Under the pieces are notes generated by a model, which was not told the origin of the DNA, did not search any database, and was given only the letters and a program-made list of their open reading frames with translations. Below are positions 57,558 through 64,000 of a stretch of DNA of 64,000 nt, piece by piece. The stretch is from Streptomyces sp. NBC_00224 (lineage in GTDB: Bacteria > Actinomycetota > Actinomycetes > Streptomycetales > Streptomycetaceae), in assembly GCF_041435195.1 (NCBI RefSeq), contig NZ_CP108106.1, positions 4,312,501 to 4,376,500 of the forward strand, given 5' to 3'. Position numbers and translations under genes: made by a program. Every line of letters begins with the position of its first letter. The first letter of the stretch is position 1.

Positions 57558-58789
57558 ACGGGCCCGCCGAGCAGGGTCCGCCGCTTCCCGACGACGAGAA
57601 CGGCACGCCGCGCATACCGCCACCGCGCCGGGCCGCGGACGACATCGAACGGTTGCCGTCCCTCTTGCCGCCCCCGCCGCCGGAGCCGGTGGTCCGCTCG
57701 CACGCCATATTGAAATCGCTGCTCGGGGCGTGGGCGCTGACCGCGTGCTCGACGGAGGAGACCGAGGCCGTGGAGGCACACCTCACCGAGTGCGCGCCCT
57801 GCGCGGACGAGGCGCTGCGGCTGCGGGACGCGGTGGGGCTGCTGCACACCGACCGCAGCCTCGACCTGGACCCGCTGCTGCGGTCCCGGGTCCTGGAGAA
57901 CTGCCTGGGCCGGCGCCCGGCGCGCATCCCGGTGCCGGACTGGGCGTCCGCGTACGACGCGGAGGCCGCCCGGCTCGACGCGCTGCTCAACGACTTCGGC
58001 GACGCGGAGTGGCACGCGCCGGTGCGGCTGAAGTGGTTCGAGCGGGAGCAGCAGGTGAGCCGCAAGACCACGGTGGCGGGCGTGATCGGCCATCTGATGG
58101 CGGTGGACGGCCTCGTGGCGGCGGCGCTGGGCCTGGACGACCCGTCGGGCGGGAGCCTCCCTTCGGGTCCGACGGCCCGCACCGAGGCCTTCTGGACCTC
58201 GACGCGCTTTCCGCTGACGCGGGCGGTACGGGAGCCGTGGCGCGAGCAGACGCACACGCTGATCCGTACGGTGTCGTTCGCGGGCCGGGGTGCGGCCGAA
58301 CTGGCCGTCCCCTACGGCGACTTCGCCCTTCCGCTCCAGGACGCGCTCCTCGACCGGGCCTTCGAGTGCTGGATCCACGCGGGGGACATCGCGGACGCGG
58401 TGGCCTACCCGTACGACCCGCCGTCCGGGGCGCATCTGCACCGGATGATCGACCTGGCGGCGCGGATCCTCCCGGACACCCTGGCCGCGCGCCGGCGTGC
58501 GGGTCTGGCGCCGCCGCCGCGCCACCTGGTCGCGGCGGGCTCGCCCGGGCGCTCCCTGCGCCTGGAGATCGAGGGCGCGGGCGGCGGTGACTGGTACATC
58601 GCGCTCGACTCCCCCGCGGCGGTCGGCTCCCCCGACCACGAGGTGGCCCACATCGCCCTGGACGCCGTCGAGTTCTGCCGCCTGGCGGCAGGCCACGTCC
58701 CGCCGGAGGACGCGGCGGCGGGCCGCCTGGGCGACCGCGAGGCGATCCGGGACGTGCTGCTGGCGACGGCTTCGCTGAGCAGGTTGTAG
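57554..58789 (+). CDS. Zinc-finger anti-sigma-like protein with mycothiol/MDMPI domain
   Basis: A 411-residue protein. A Pro-rich start leads to an anti-sigma zinc finger (HLTECAPC with a HxxxCxxC pattern near residue 77) in a helical region. The larger C-terminal part from about residue 130 is a DinB-like maleylpyruvate-isomerase/mycothiol-binding domain (GVIGHLMAVDGLVAAALGLD; FECWIHAGDIADAVAYP). It overlaps the sigma gene by four bases. It probably holds the ECF sigma factor inactive and releases it on thiol or metal change (inference from family and place). Confidence 0.82.
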   Translation: MNGPAEQGPPLPDDENGTPRIPPPRRAADDIERLPSLLPPPPPEPVVRSHAILKSLLGAWALTACSTEETEAVEAHLTECAPCADEALRLRDAVGLLHTDRSLDLDPLLRSRVLENCLGRRPARIPVPDWASAYDAEAARLDALLNDFGDAEWHAPVRLKWFEREQQVSRKTTVAGVIGHLMAVDGLVAAALGLDDPSGGSLPSGPTARTEAFWTSTRFPLTRAVREPWREQTHTLIRTVSFAGRGAAELAVPYGDFALPLQDALLDRAFECWIHAGDIADAVAYPYDPPSGAHLHRMIDLAARILPDTLAARRRAGLAPPPRHLVAAGSPGRSLRLEIEGAGGGDWYIALDSPAAVGSPDHEVAHIALDAVEFCRLAAGHVPPEDAAAGRLGDREAIRDVLLATASLSRL

Positions 58790-59133
58790 CCCCACCCCGC
58801 CCCTTCACCTAGACCCTCCGGGGGTGGGTGGGGGGTAGAGGTGGTTTCCCGGGGGCTTCGCCCCCGGACCCCTTTTGCGGGGCCTGCGGCCCCTGCACCC
58901 CGCTTCGGGGCTCCGCCCCGGACCCCGCTCCTCAAACGCCGGAGGGGCTGAATGTGCCCGGACCCCCTTCTGCCTTTAGGGGCGCGGGGAACTGCGCGAC
59001 CAGCCCCCACCGGGCCCGCAGACATATCAGGGGTCCGGACCCCCGGGGCCCGAACCGGGTGGGCGTGGCACCCCGGGGCGGGGACCCGGTAGCGTGGCTC
59101 GATGATTCCGTAGTCCCACGCGTAGGAGTCCCG
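58790..59133. other. 344-base hairpin-rich gap with one dispersed repeat
   Basis: No gene. It holds several GGGGCTTCGCCCC-type hairpins (58850-58925) and one forward copy of the 27-bp family (58979-59005). The promoter and AGGAG for the gene at 59134 are at the right end. Confidence 0.6.
58979..59005 (+). repeat. Dispersed 27-bp repeat, single copy
   Basis: Forward copy of the family, the only one between two genes in the same direction rather than at convergent ends. Confidence 0.7.
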
Positions 59134-60474
59134 GTGACGCAGAGCCGACAGGGTGACGAGCCGCAGCTGCCCGCTGCACGGCCCGCACACGAGGGCGTCG
59201 TGCTGCCCGCCGACGGATCCACCCCGTTGCCCCCGGGCCCGCCCGGAGCCCAGCCCTGGGGGCAGCCCTGGGGCCCGCAGGACCCGGCGCCCGTCTGGGG
59301 GCAGCCCCTGCCCGCCGAGAGCGGCGACGCCACGCAGTACATCGCCCCCGTCCCGGCGGCGGACGGCGGCGGCGCCGAGGTGACGCAGTACCTCACCCCG
59401 CCCCCGGCGAACGCCTCGGACGCGACCCAGTACATCGCGCCCGTCCCACCCGCCCCGGGCGCCTCCGACGCCACCCAGTTCCTCGCCCCCGTGCCCCCGG
59501 CGCCCCCGGGCGCCCTCCCCCCGGAGACCCCCGGCGGCGCCGAGGCGACCCAGTACCTGCCGCCGGTTCCGGCCGCCCCGCAGGACACGCCGTACGGCAT
59601 ACGTCCGGGCGCGCCCGAGGAGCGGCAGCCGCCCGCCGAGTTCGACAGCCTCTTCCGCACCGACGGGCCGCCGCAGGGCCAACGCCCCGGTGAGAACCAG
59701 CAGTTGCCCCGGTTCGCCCCGGCCCCGCCGGTCCAGGTCCAGGTGCAGCCCCAGCAGCAGGCCGCCCCGGCGTACCAGCCGCCGCAGCACCAGGCTCCGT
59801 ACGACTCCTACGACTCGTACGACGACGAGCCCCCGCGCCGCTCCCGCCTCGGTCTGATCGCCGCCATCGGCATCGGCCTCGCCGTCCTCGGGCTCGGCGC
59901 CGGGTATCTGATCAGCGGCACCGGCGGAGGGGACGGGGGCGGGAAGAAGAACGACAACGCGCCCATCGCCGCGACCACCCCGACCGCCGGCAGCGGTGAC
60001 GGCAAGGCCGCCGCCGACCCCGCCAAGGCGCAGGCCGTCGAGCTCGACAAGCTGCTCGCCGACAGCAACAACAGCCGGGACGCGGTCATCGGCGCGGTGG
60101 CCGACATCCGCGGCTGCGACAAGCTGGACGCGGCCGCCACGAGCCTGCGCGACGCGGCCCGCCAGCGCGGCGAGCTGGTCACCCGGCTCCAGAAGGTCGC
60201 CGTCGACAAGCTGCCGAACAACGCCAGGCTCACCGCCGAGCTCACCAAGGCGTGGCAGGCGTCCGCGTCCGCCGACAACCACTACGCCGCCTGGGCCGAC
60301 CAGTCCGGCAAGGACAAGGGCTGCAAGCACGGCCACGCCCGCCGTACGCCCGACGCCGCCCAGGGCGACCGCGCCAGCGGCGAGGCGACCCTCGCCAAGA
60401 AGCAGGCGTCGGGACTGTGGAACGCCATCGCGGGCAAGTACGGCCTGACGAAGCGGTCTTCCGCCCAGCTCTGA
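59134..60474 (+). CDS. Membrane protein with (D/E)ATQY(I/L)xPVP repeats
   Basis: A 446-residue protein. The first 240 residues are Pro/Ala/Gly/Gln-rich and hold five repeats of the type ATQYIAPVP, VTQYLTPPP, ATQFLAPVP. One membrane helix follows (LGLIAAIGIGLAVLGLGAGY, about residues 250-270). The outer 170 residues are helical and Lys/Ala-rich (AVIGAVADIRGCDKLDAAAT). Topology would put the repeat part in the cytoplasm. The Thr-Gln-Tyr repeats may be docking or phosphorylation sites. GTG 59134 follows AGGAG. Related proteins seem common in Streptomyces at this place; function unknown. Confidence 0.8.
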   Translation: MTQSRQGDEPQLPAARPAHEGVVLPADGSTPLPPGPPGAQPWGQPWGPQDPAPVWGQPLPAESGDATQYIAPVPAADGGGAEVTQYLTPPPANASDATQYIAPVPPAPGASDATQFLAPVPPAPPGALPPETPGGAEATQYLPPVPAAPQDTPYGIRPGAPEERQPPAEFDSLFRTDGPPQGQRPGENQQLPRFAPAPPVQVQVQPQQQAAPAYQPPQHQAPYDSYDSYDDEPPRRSRLGLIAAIGIGLAVLGLGAGYLISGTGGGDGGGKKNDNAPIAATTPTAGSGDGKAAADPAKAQAVELDKLLADSNNSRDAVIGAVADIRGCDKLDAAATSLRDAARQRGELVTRLQKVAVDKLPNNARLTAELTKAWQASASADNHYAAWADQSGKDKGCKHGHARRTPDAAQGDRASGEATLAKKQASGLWNAIAGKYGLTKRSSAQL

Positions 60475-60496
60475 CCCGTAACCCCGGAGGGACGCG

Positions 60497-61834
60497 TCAG
60501 CCCAGGGCCGACGCGTCCTCCAGCGTCGTGCTCACATCCGTGAAGCCGCGCTGCGCCGCCGTGAGCCGCCCGGCCTTCACCACCTGGAACGTCACATCAC
60601 GGTTGACGATCCGGGGGAAGTCCGGCGCCGCCAGCATGTCCTCGAACTTCCACCGCAGCGCCGGCGTCAGCCCGCCCGTCTCCACGCTGACGCCCTTGTT
60701 GAGCGCGCGGATGAGGTCGTGCGCGGCCACGCCGTTCTGGTCCAGCGACTCGACGACCTTCTTCAGGACGGTGTACGCGATCCAGGTCGTCTGGACACCC
60801 GCGTCCGCCGGGTCGATGGACTCGTCCCGGAACGCCTGCTCCCGGATGACCTGCCGCATCGGCCCCCAGCGCGCATCGCCCGCATCCGGGTACCAGCCGG
60901 TGATGTACGCGCCCTCGAACGGGCCGTCCGCACCGCCCGTGCGGTCGATCAGCGGCTGCCCGACCGAGCCGAGCACCGAGGCGATCTGCACCTTCTGGCC
61001 GTCGTCCTCGACGCGCCGGAACGAGTCGAAGAACGTCTCGGTGCGGGCGCCGAGGACTGCGGTGACGCACCCCTTGCGGGCCCGCTCGGCGGCCGCCTTC
61101 CGGCCGATCTTCCCGGGCAGTTCGGGGTCCGCCCCGGCCCGTACCAGCGCCTCCTGGGCCTGCGGGGTGTAGTCGCCCGCGTCCTCGGTCGTACGGATGT
61201 CGGCGGACGGCTTGCGGTGGCCGGTGGTCAGACCGGAGTTGAGGAGTAAGGGCATGATGTCGCCGGAGACGGTGTCCGGCCGCACCAGGGCGACCTTCTC
61301 GCACCACACCGCGAGCTGCTTGCCGGTGCCGGCGAGCAGGGTGGCCTGGCCGCCGTTGACGGGGTAGGAGAGCGCGCTGGTGAACTCCTCGTCGGAGACG
61401 CCGTATCCGCCTATGTACGGGATCCCGGCGGCCTCCAGGGGGGCCATGAAGGCGCGGCCGTGCTGGCTGTAGGAGCCGACGACGGCGACCGCGTTCTCCT
61501 TGACCGCGCGGCGGGCACACTCGGCGGCGCCGGTGGCGGTGTTGTGCTCGTTGCAGGTGAGGACCTTGAGCTTGTGCCCGTCGATGCCGCCGTGGGCGTT
61601 GACCCAGCGCGCGTACGCCTCCGCCATGGACGGCATTCCGGGCATATTGGTCGCGCGGGTGCTGTCGGGCGCCCAGGTCATGACCGTGACGGGAGCCCTG
61701 GAGCCCCCCGCGGTTCCAGGGATCACGCCACAGCCGGTCACCAGCGAGGCTCCGACCGCCGTACACACGGCGACCAGCGCGGCCGCCACGGAGTGGAAGG
61801 GGCGGGGGGAGGAGGAGCTGCGCCATCCGGTCAT
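60497..61834 (-). CDS. ABC transporter substrate-binding lipoprotein (branched-chain amino acid type)
   Basis: A 445-residue periplasmic-binding-type I lipoprotein. The signal peptide ends in the lipobox ASLVTGC. The core begins GMPSMAEAYARWVNAHGGID and has VVGSYSQHGRAFMAPLEAAG, as in LivJ/LivK-like receptors. It binds a small organic ligand on the outer face of the membrane. No permease or ATPase gene is next to it, so it may serve a distant transporter or a sensory task. It is convergent with the gene at 59134. Confidence 0.85.
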   Translation of the reverse strand: MTGWRSSSSPRPFHSVAAALVAVCTAVGASLVTGCGVIPGTAGGSRAPVTVMTWAPDSTRATNMPGMPSMAEAYARWVNAHGGIDGHKLKVLTCNEHNTATGAAECARRAVKENAVAVVGSYSQHGRAFMAPLEAAGIPYIGGYGVSDEEFTSALSYPVNGGQATLLAGTGKQLAVWCEKVALVRPDTVSGDIMPLLLNSGLTTGHRKPSADIRTTEDAGDYTPQAQEALVRAGADPELPGKIGRKAAAERARKGCVTAVLGARTETFFDSFRRVEDDGQKVQIASVLGSVGQPLIDRTGGADGPFEGAYITGWYPDAGDARWGPMRQVIREQAFRDESIDPADAGVQTTWIAYTVLKKVVESLDQNGVAAHDLIRALNKGVSVETGGLTPALRWKFEDMLAAPDFPRIVNRDVTFQVVKAGRLTAAQRGFTDVSTTLEDASALG

Positions 61835-61956
61835 GTCCCTGCACAATTCCGCCTCATGGGTAACGGCAGAGTGAGCACTTCCCAACACTGGGTGACGCGC
61901 GGGTGAATTACGGGGGCGCCTGGGCCCCGGGGGAACATGAACGTACGATCGAACGC

Positions 61957-62457
61957 GTGCAGCAAGGTTCAGCCAGCTCTTCCCGTCGCGGCCGTCGCTC
62001 CCCCACCATGGGCGGCATGCCGTTGAATGACATGCCGTGGTGGCGCTGGCGCGCGAACGTGCGATCCGCGCTGCACATGCTCTCCGACGATGCCTTCCAG
62101 CAGGAGGTGTGGCTGGCCGGACAGGAGGGGTACGGGGACATCACCGACGCCGTCTACCGGCTGGTGGAGGACACCTGGCTCGACAACTGGTCGGCCGAGA
62201 AATACGTGGGCACGGTCTTCCGGGACTCCGGTGAGGCCGCCCTCGTCGACGTGGCGGTGCTGCGGGTGCTGCGGATCATGCACCAGGTCGGCGCGGACGC
62301 CCCGGTGTCGGGGTTCCTGGCCCACCACGGGTGGCCGGAGGCGGTACGGGCGGCGCGCGAGGCGCATGTACGGCTGGCGCTGAGCGACGGGGACGACCCG
62401 GACGTACAGCCGCGCTCCCTGGAAGTCCTGAGCATCCTCACCCGTTCCGCATCCTGA
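61957..62457 (+). CDS. Conserved Streptomyces protein, unknown function
   Basis: A 166-residue soluble protein. After a basic Ser-rich start it reads GGMPLNDMPWWRWRANVRSA, then LVEDTWLDNWSAEKYVGTVF and ALVDVAVLRVLRIMHQVGAD. The Trp-rich segment and helical pattern recall a widespread Streptomyces family without assigned role. GTG 61957 is my choice; GTG 61903 is in frame upstream. It precedes purU by 42 bases on the same strand and may be cotranscribed with it. Confidence 0.75.
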   Translation: MQQGSASSSRRGRRSPTMGGMPLNDMPWWRWRANVRSALHMLSDDAFQQEVWLAGQEGYGDITDAVYRLVEDTWLDNWSAEKYVGTVFRDSGEAALVDVAVLRVLRIMHQVGADAPVSGFLAHHGWPEAVRAAREAHVRLALSDGDDPDVQPRSLEVLSILTRSAS

Positions 62458-62499
62458 GCGGGACGGAGGGCGGGGTGCCGGTTATGACATCCTGCCTGG

Positions 62500-63351
62500 A
62501 TGACTGACCAGTACGTCCTCACGCTCTCCTGCCCGGACAAACAGGGCATCGTGCACGCCGTGTCGAGCTATCTCTTCATCACCGGCTGCAACATCGAGGA
62601 CAGTCAGCAGTTCGGAGACCGCGACTCGGGTCTCTTCTTCATGCGGGTCCACTTCTCGGCCGAGGCGCCCGTGACGGTGGAGAAGCTGCGCGCCAGCTTC
62701 GCGGCCGTGGGCGACGCCTTCCAGATGGACTGGCAGATCCACCGCGCGGACGAGCGCATGCGGATCGTACTGATGGTGTCGAAGTTCGGCCACTGTCTCA
62801 ACGACCTGCTCTTCCGCTCGAAGATCGGCGCGCTGCCGGTGGAGATCGCTGCGGTGGTCTCGAACCACACGGACTTCGCGGAACTCGTGTCCTCGTACGA
62901 CATCCCCTTCCGCCACATCCCGGTGACGAAGGAGACGAAGGCGGCGTCGGAGGCGGAGCTGCTCTCGCTCGTACGGGAGGAGCGCGTCGAGCTCGTCGTG
63001 CTCGCCCGCTATATGCAGGTCCTCTCCGACGACCTCTGCAAGCAGCTCAGCGGCCGGATCATCAACATCCACCACTCCTTCCTGCCGAGCTTCAAGGGCG
63101 CGAAGCCGTATCACCAGGCGCACGCCCGGGGCGTGAAGCTGATCGGCGCGACCGCGCACTACGTCACCGCGGACCTGGACGAGGGCCCGATCATCGAGCA
63201 GGAGGTCGAACGGGTGGGACACGAGGTCACCCCCGACCAGCTGGTGGCGGTCGGCCGCGACGTGGAGTGCCAGGCGCTGGCGCGGGCGGTGAAGTGGCAT
63301 GCGGAGCGCCGGATCCTGCTGAACGGCCGCCGCACGGTGGTCTTCGCGTAA
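62500..63351 (+). CDS. purU: Formyltetrahydrofolate deformylase
   Basis: A 283-residue enzyme that hydrolyses 10-formyl-THF to formate and THF, feeding formate to purine synthesis and balancing the folate pool. The N-terminal ACT domain (about residues 1-85; LTLSCPDKQGIVHAVSSYLF) is the Met/Gly-sensing part. The formyltransferase domain holds VSKFGHCLNDLLFR and the catalytic INIHHSFLPSFKGAKPY with TAHYVTADLDEGPIIEQ. Length fits the family. ATG 62500 opens the frame; no strong Shine-Dalgarno. Confidence 0.96.
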   Translation: MTDQYVLTLSCPDKQGIVHAVSSYLFITGCNIEDSQQFGDRDSGLFFMRVHFSAEAPVTVEKLRASFAAVGDAFQMDWQIHRADERMRIVLMVSKFGHCLNDLLFRSKIGALPVEIAAVVSNHTDFAELVSSYDIPFRHIPVTKETKAASEAELLSLVREERVELVVLARYMQVLSDDLCKQLSGRIINIHHSFLPSFKGAKPYHQAHARGVKLIGATAHYVTADLDEGPIIEQEVERVGHEVTPDQLVAVGRDVECQALARAVKWHAERRILLNGRRTVVFA

Positions 63352-63414
63352 CCCCATCTGGGGGCGAGCCCCCAGTCCCCCGTTTGTCTGCCGTTTGTCT
63401 GCGGGCCCGGTGGG

Positions 63415-63521
63415 GGCTGGTCGCGCAGTTCCCCGCGCCCCTGAAAATGCCGCTGCGCGGCATCCCCTGGGGCGCCCCGAAGGGGCGCATCTCAGGGGCG
63501 CGGGGAACTGCGCGAGCAACC
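63415..63521. repeat. Dispersed 27-bp repeat, inverted pair 4
   Basis: Copies at 63415-63441 and 63495-63521 around a spacer with a GCGCCCCGAAGGGGCGC stem. They lie between the convergent ends of purU and the last gene, and closely match the layout at 18375-18480. Confidence 0.8.
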
Positions 63522-63577
63522 CAGCACGGTCCGCGGGCGAACGGGGCCCCGGGGCGAAGCCCCCGGGAAATGGGGGC

Positions 63578-64000
63578 CTAGGCCGCCTGGACCTCCAGGC
63601 GTGCGCCGAACTCCCGTACCGACGGCTCGTCCGCGTACGGCTCCAGGCGTTGCTGGAGGTCGTCGAGATAGTCCGCGCCGCGGTTGGTGCGCAGCGTGGA
63701 CAGCAGGTCCACCGCCCGCGTACCCGTGGCGCAAGCCAGCTCCACCTCCCGCTGCTGCACCTGCGCCGTGGCGAGCAGGATCAGCCCGATCGCCCGGCGC
63801 CGCGCCCGTGTCTCGGGGTGGCCCGCCAGGGACTCCTCGGCACGCCGGGCGGCCGCCTCGGGCTGCCCCAGGTCCCGGTGGCAGTGGGCGAGTTCGTCCG
63901 CCAGGTACGCGTGGTCGAAGTGGGCGATCCAGGAAGGGTCGTCGCCGGAGTCGGCGGAGGCCGCCTCCATCGCCGCCAGGGCCCGCCCCGCCACCGTCTG
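63578..64000 (-). CDS. TPR-containing regulator, C-terminal part, cut by window edge
   Basis: The reverse-strand frame is open from the right edge to a TAG at 63578 (about 141 codons). It has TPR-like helices (FDHAYLADELAHCHRDLGQP, AAARRAEESLAGHPETRARR, GLILLATAQVQQREVELACA). The pattern fits the C-terminus of Streptomyces HTH-TPR regulators of the NsdA-like group. The DNA-binding start lies outside the window, so the family is provisional. Confidence 0.65.
   Translation of the reverse strand, partial: QTVAGRALAAMEAASADSGDDPSWIAHFDHAYLADELAHCHRDLGQPEAAARRAEESLAGHPETRARRRAIGLILLATAQVQQREVELACATGTRAVDLLSTLRTNRGADYLDDLQQRLEPYADEPSVREFGARLEVQAA

Overview
The window is a piece of a Streptomyces chromosome. 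GC content is very high (roughly 70-73% by eye), starts are often GTG, and genes overlap by GTGA/ATGA/TGATG. It contains all three members of the AfsK-AfsR-AfsS signalling system: AfsR-type SARP at 3981-6947, an AfsS-like repeat protein at 7241-7573, and an AfsK-type kinase at 18526-20865. A TetR gene (22207-22854), an anti-sigma antagonist / ECF sigma / zinc-finger set (56365-58789) and purU (62500-63351) complete a backbone that, from memory, resembles S. coelicolor around SCO4403-SCO4426. That synteny is recollection, not a search result. No rRNA, tRNA, CRISPR array, transposase or replication origin was seen.

Layout. 1-2.4 kb: edge of a PaaI-type thioesterase, then a DUF6879 / Scr1-type XRE cassette. 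2.4-7.6 kb: amidohydrolase, afsR, afsS-like gene. 7.6-11.3 kb: hairpins and a G-run array, a GbsR/MarR-type regulator, a DUF4097 protein and a DrrAB-like ABC exporter. 11.3-17.3 kb: acyl-CoA synthetase, thiolase-like protein, DUF35 partner and crotonase, then a TetR/flavin reductase pair. 18.5-24.8 kb: afsK, VOC protein, TetR, F420-type reductase, acyl-CoA dehydrogenase. 24.9-27.9 kb: a lower-GC accessory cassette (XRE-TPR regulator, two small proteins, a 43-residue peptide, a kinase-like protein). 28-36.6 kb: second thiolase/DUF35 set, FAD monooxygenase-like protein, ADP-forming-type CoA ligase, crotonase, flavin reductase. 36.7-45.4 kb: lipoprotein, two MFS carriers, a GlxA-type AraC regulator, and a CHAT-NTPase-TPR protein with a small membrane partner between two 36-bp direct repeats. 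45.5-56.1 kb: alcohol dehydrogenase, three acyl-CoA dehydrogenases, SDR, cyclase-family hydrolase, second amidohydrolase, second acyl-CoA synthetase. 56.4-64 kb: core genes.

Main finding. The scattered CoA-dependent catabolic genes are tied together by one palindrome, about (A/T)TCTGAC-N5-GTCAG(A/T)T. I found 11 good copies, each just upstream of, or between, catabolic genes (positions 3652, 13345, 24794, 28014, 31328, 32805, 32829, 35999, 48972, 54470, 54548). This looks like a local regulon under a TetR-type repressor. The TetR gene at 22207 carries a one-mismatch copy over its own start codon and is my first candidate. The enzymes (two amidohydrolases, three CoA ligases, two Ltp2/SCP-x-like thiolases with DUF35 partners, two crotonases, several acyl-CoA dehydrogenases, SDR, two-component-like flavin enzymes) would open and shorten a carboxylic, perhaps alicyclic or steroid-like, substrate. 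The substrate cannot be told from sequence.

Other notable items are a long AfsS-like protein with six ENHAG repeats, a 17-run G5 array between two perfect hairpins, the peptide/kinase cassette, the CHAT-TPR module, and 15 copies of a 27-bp inverted repeat found almost only at gene 3' ends.
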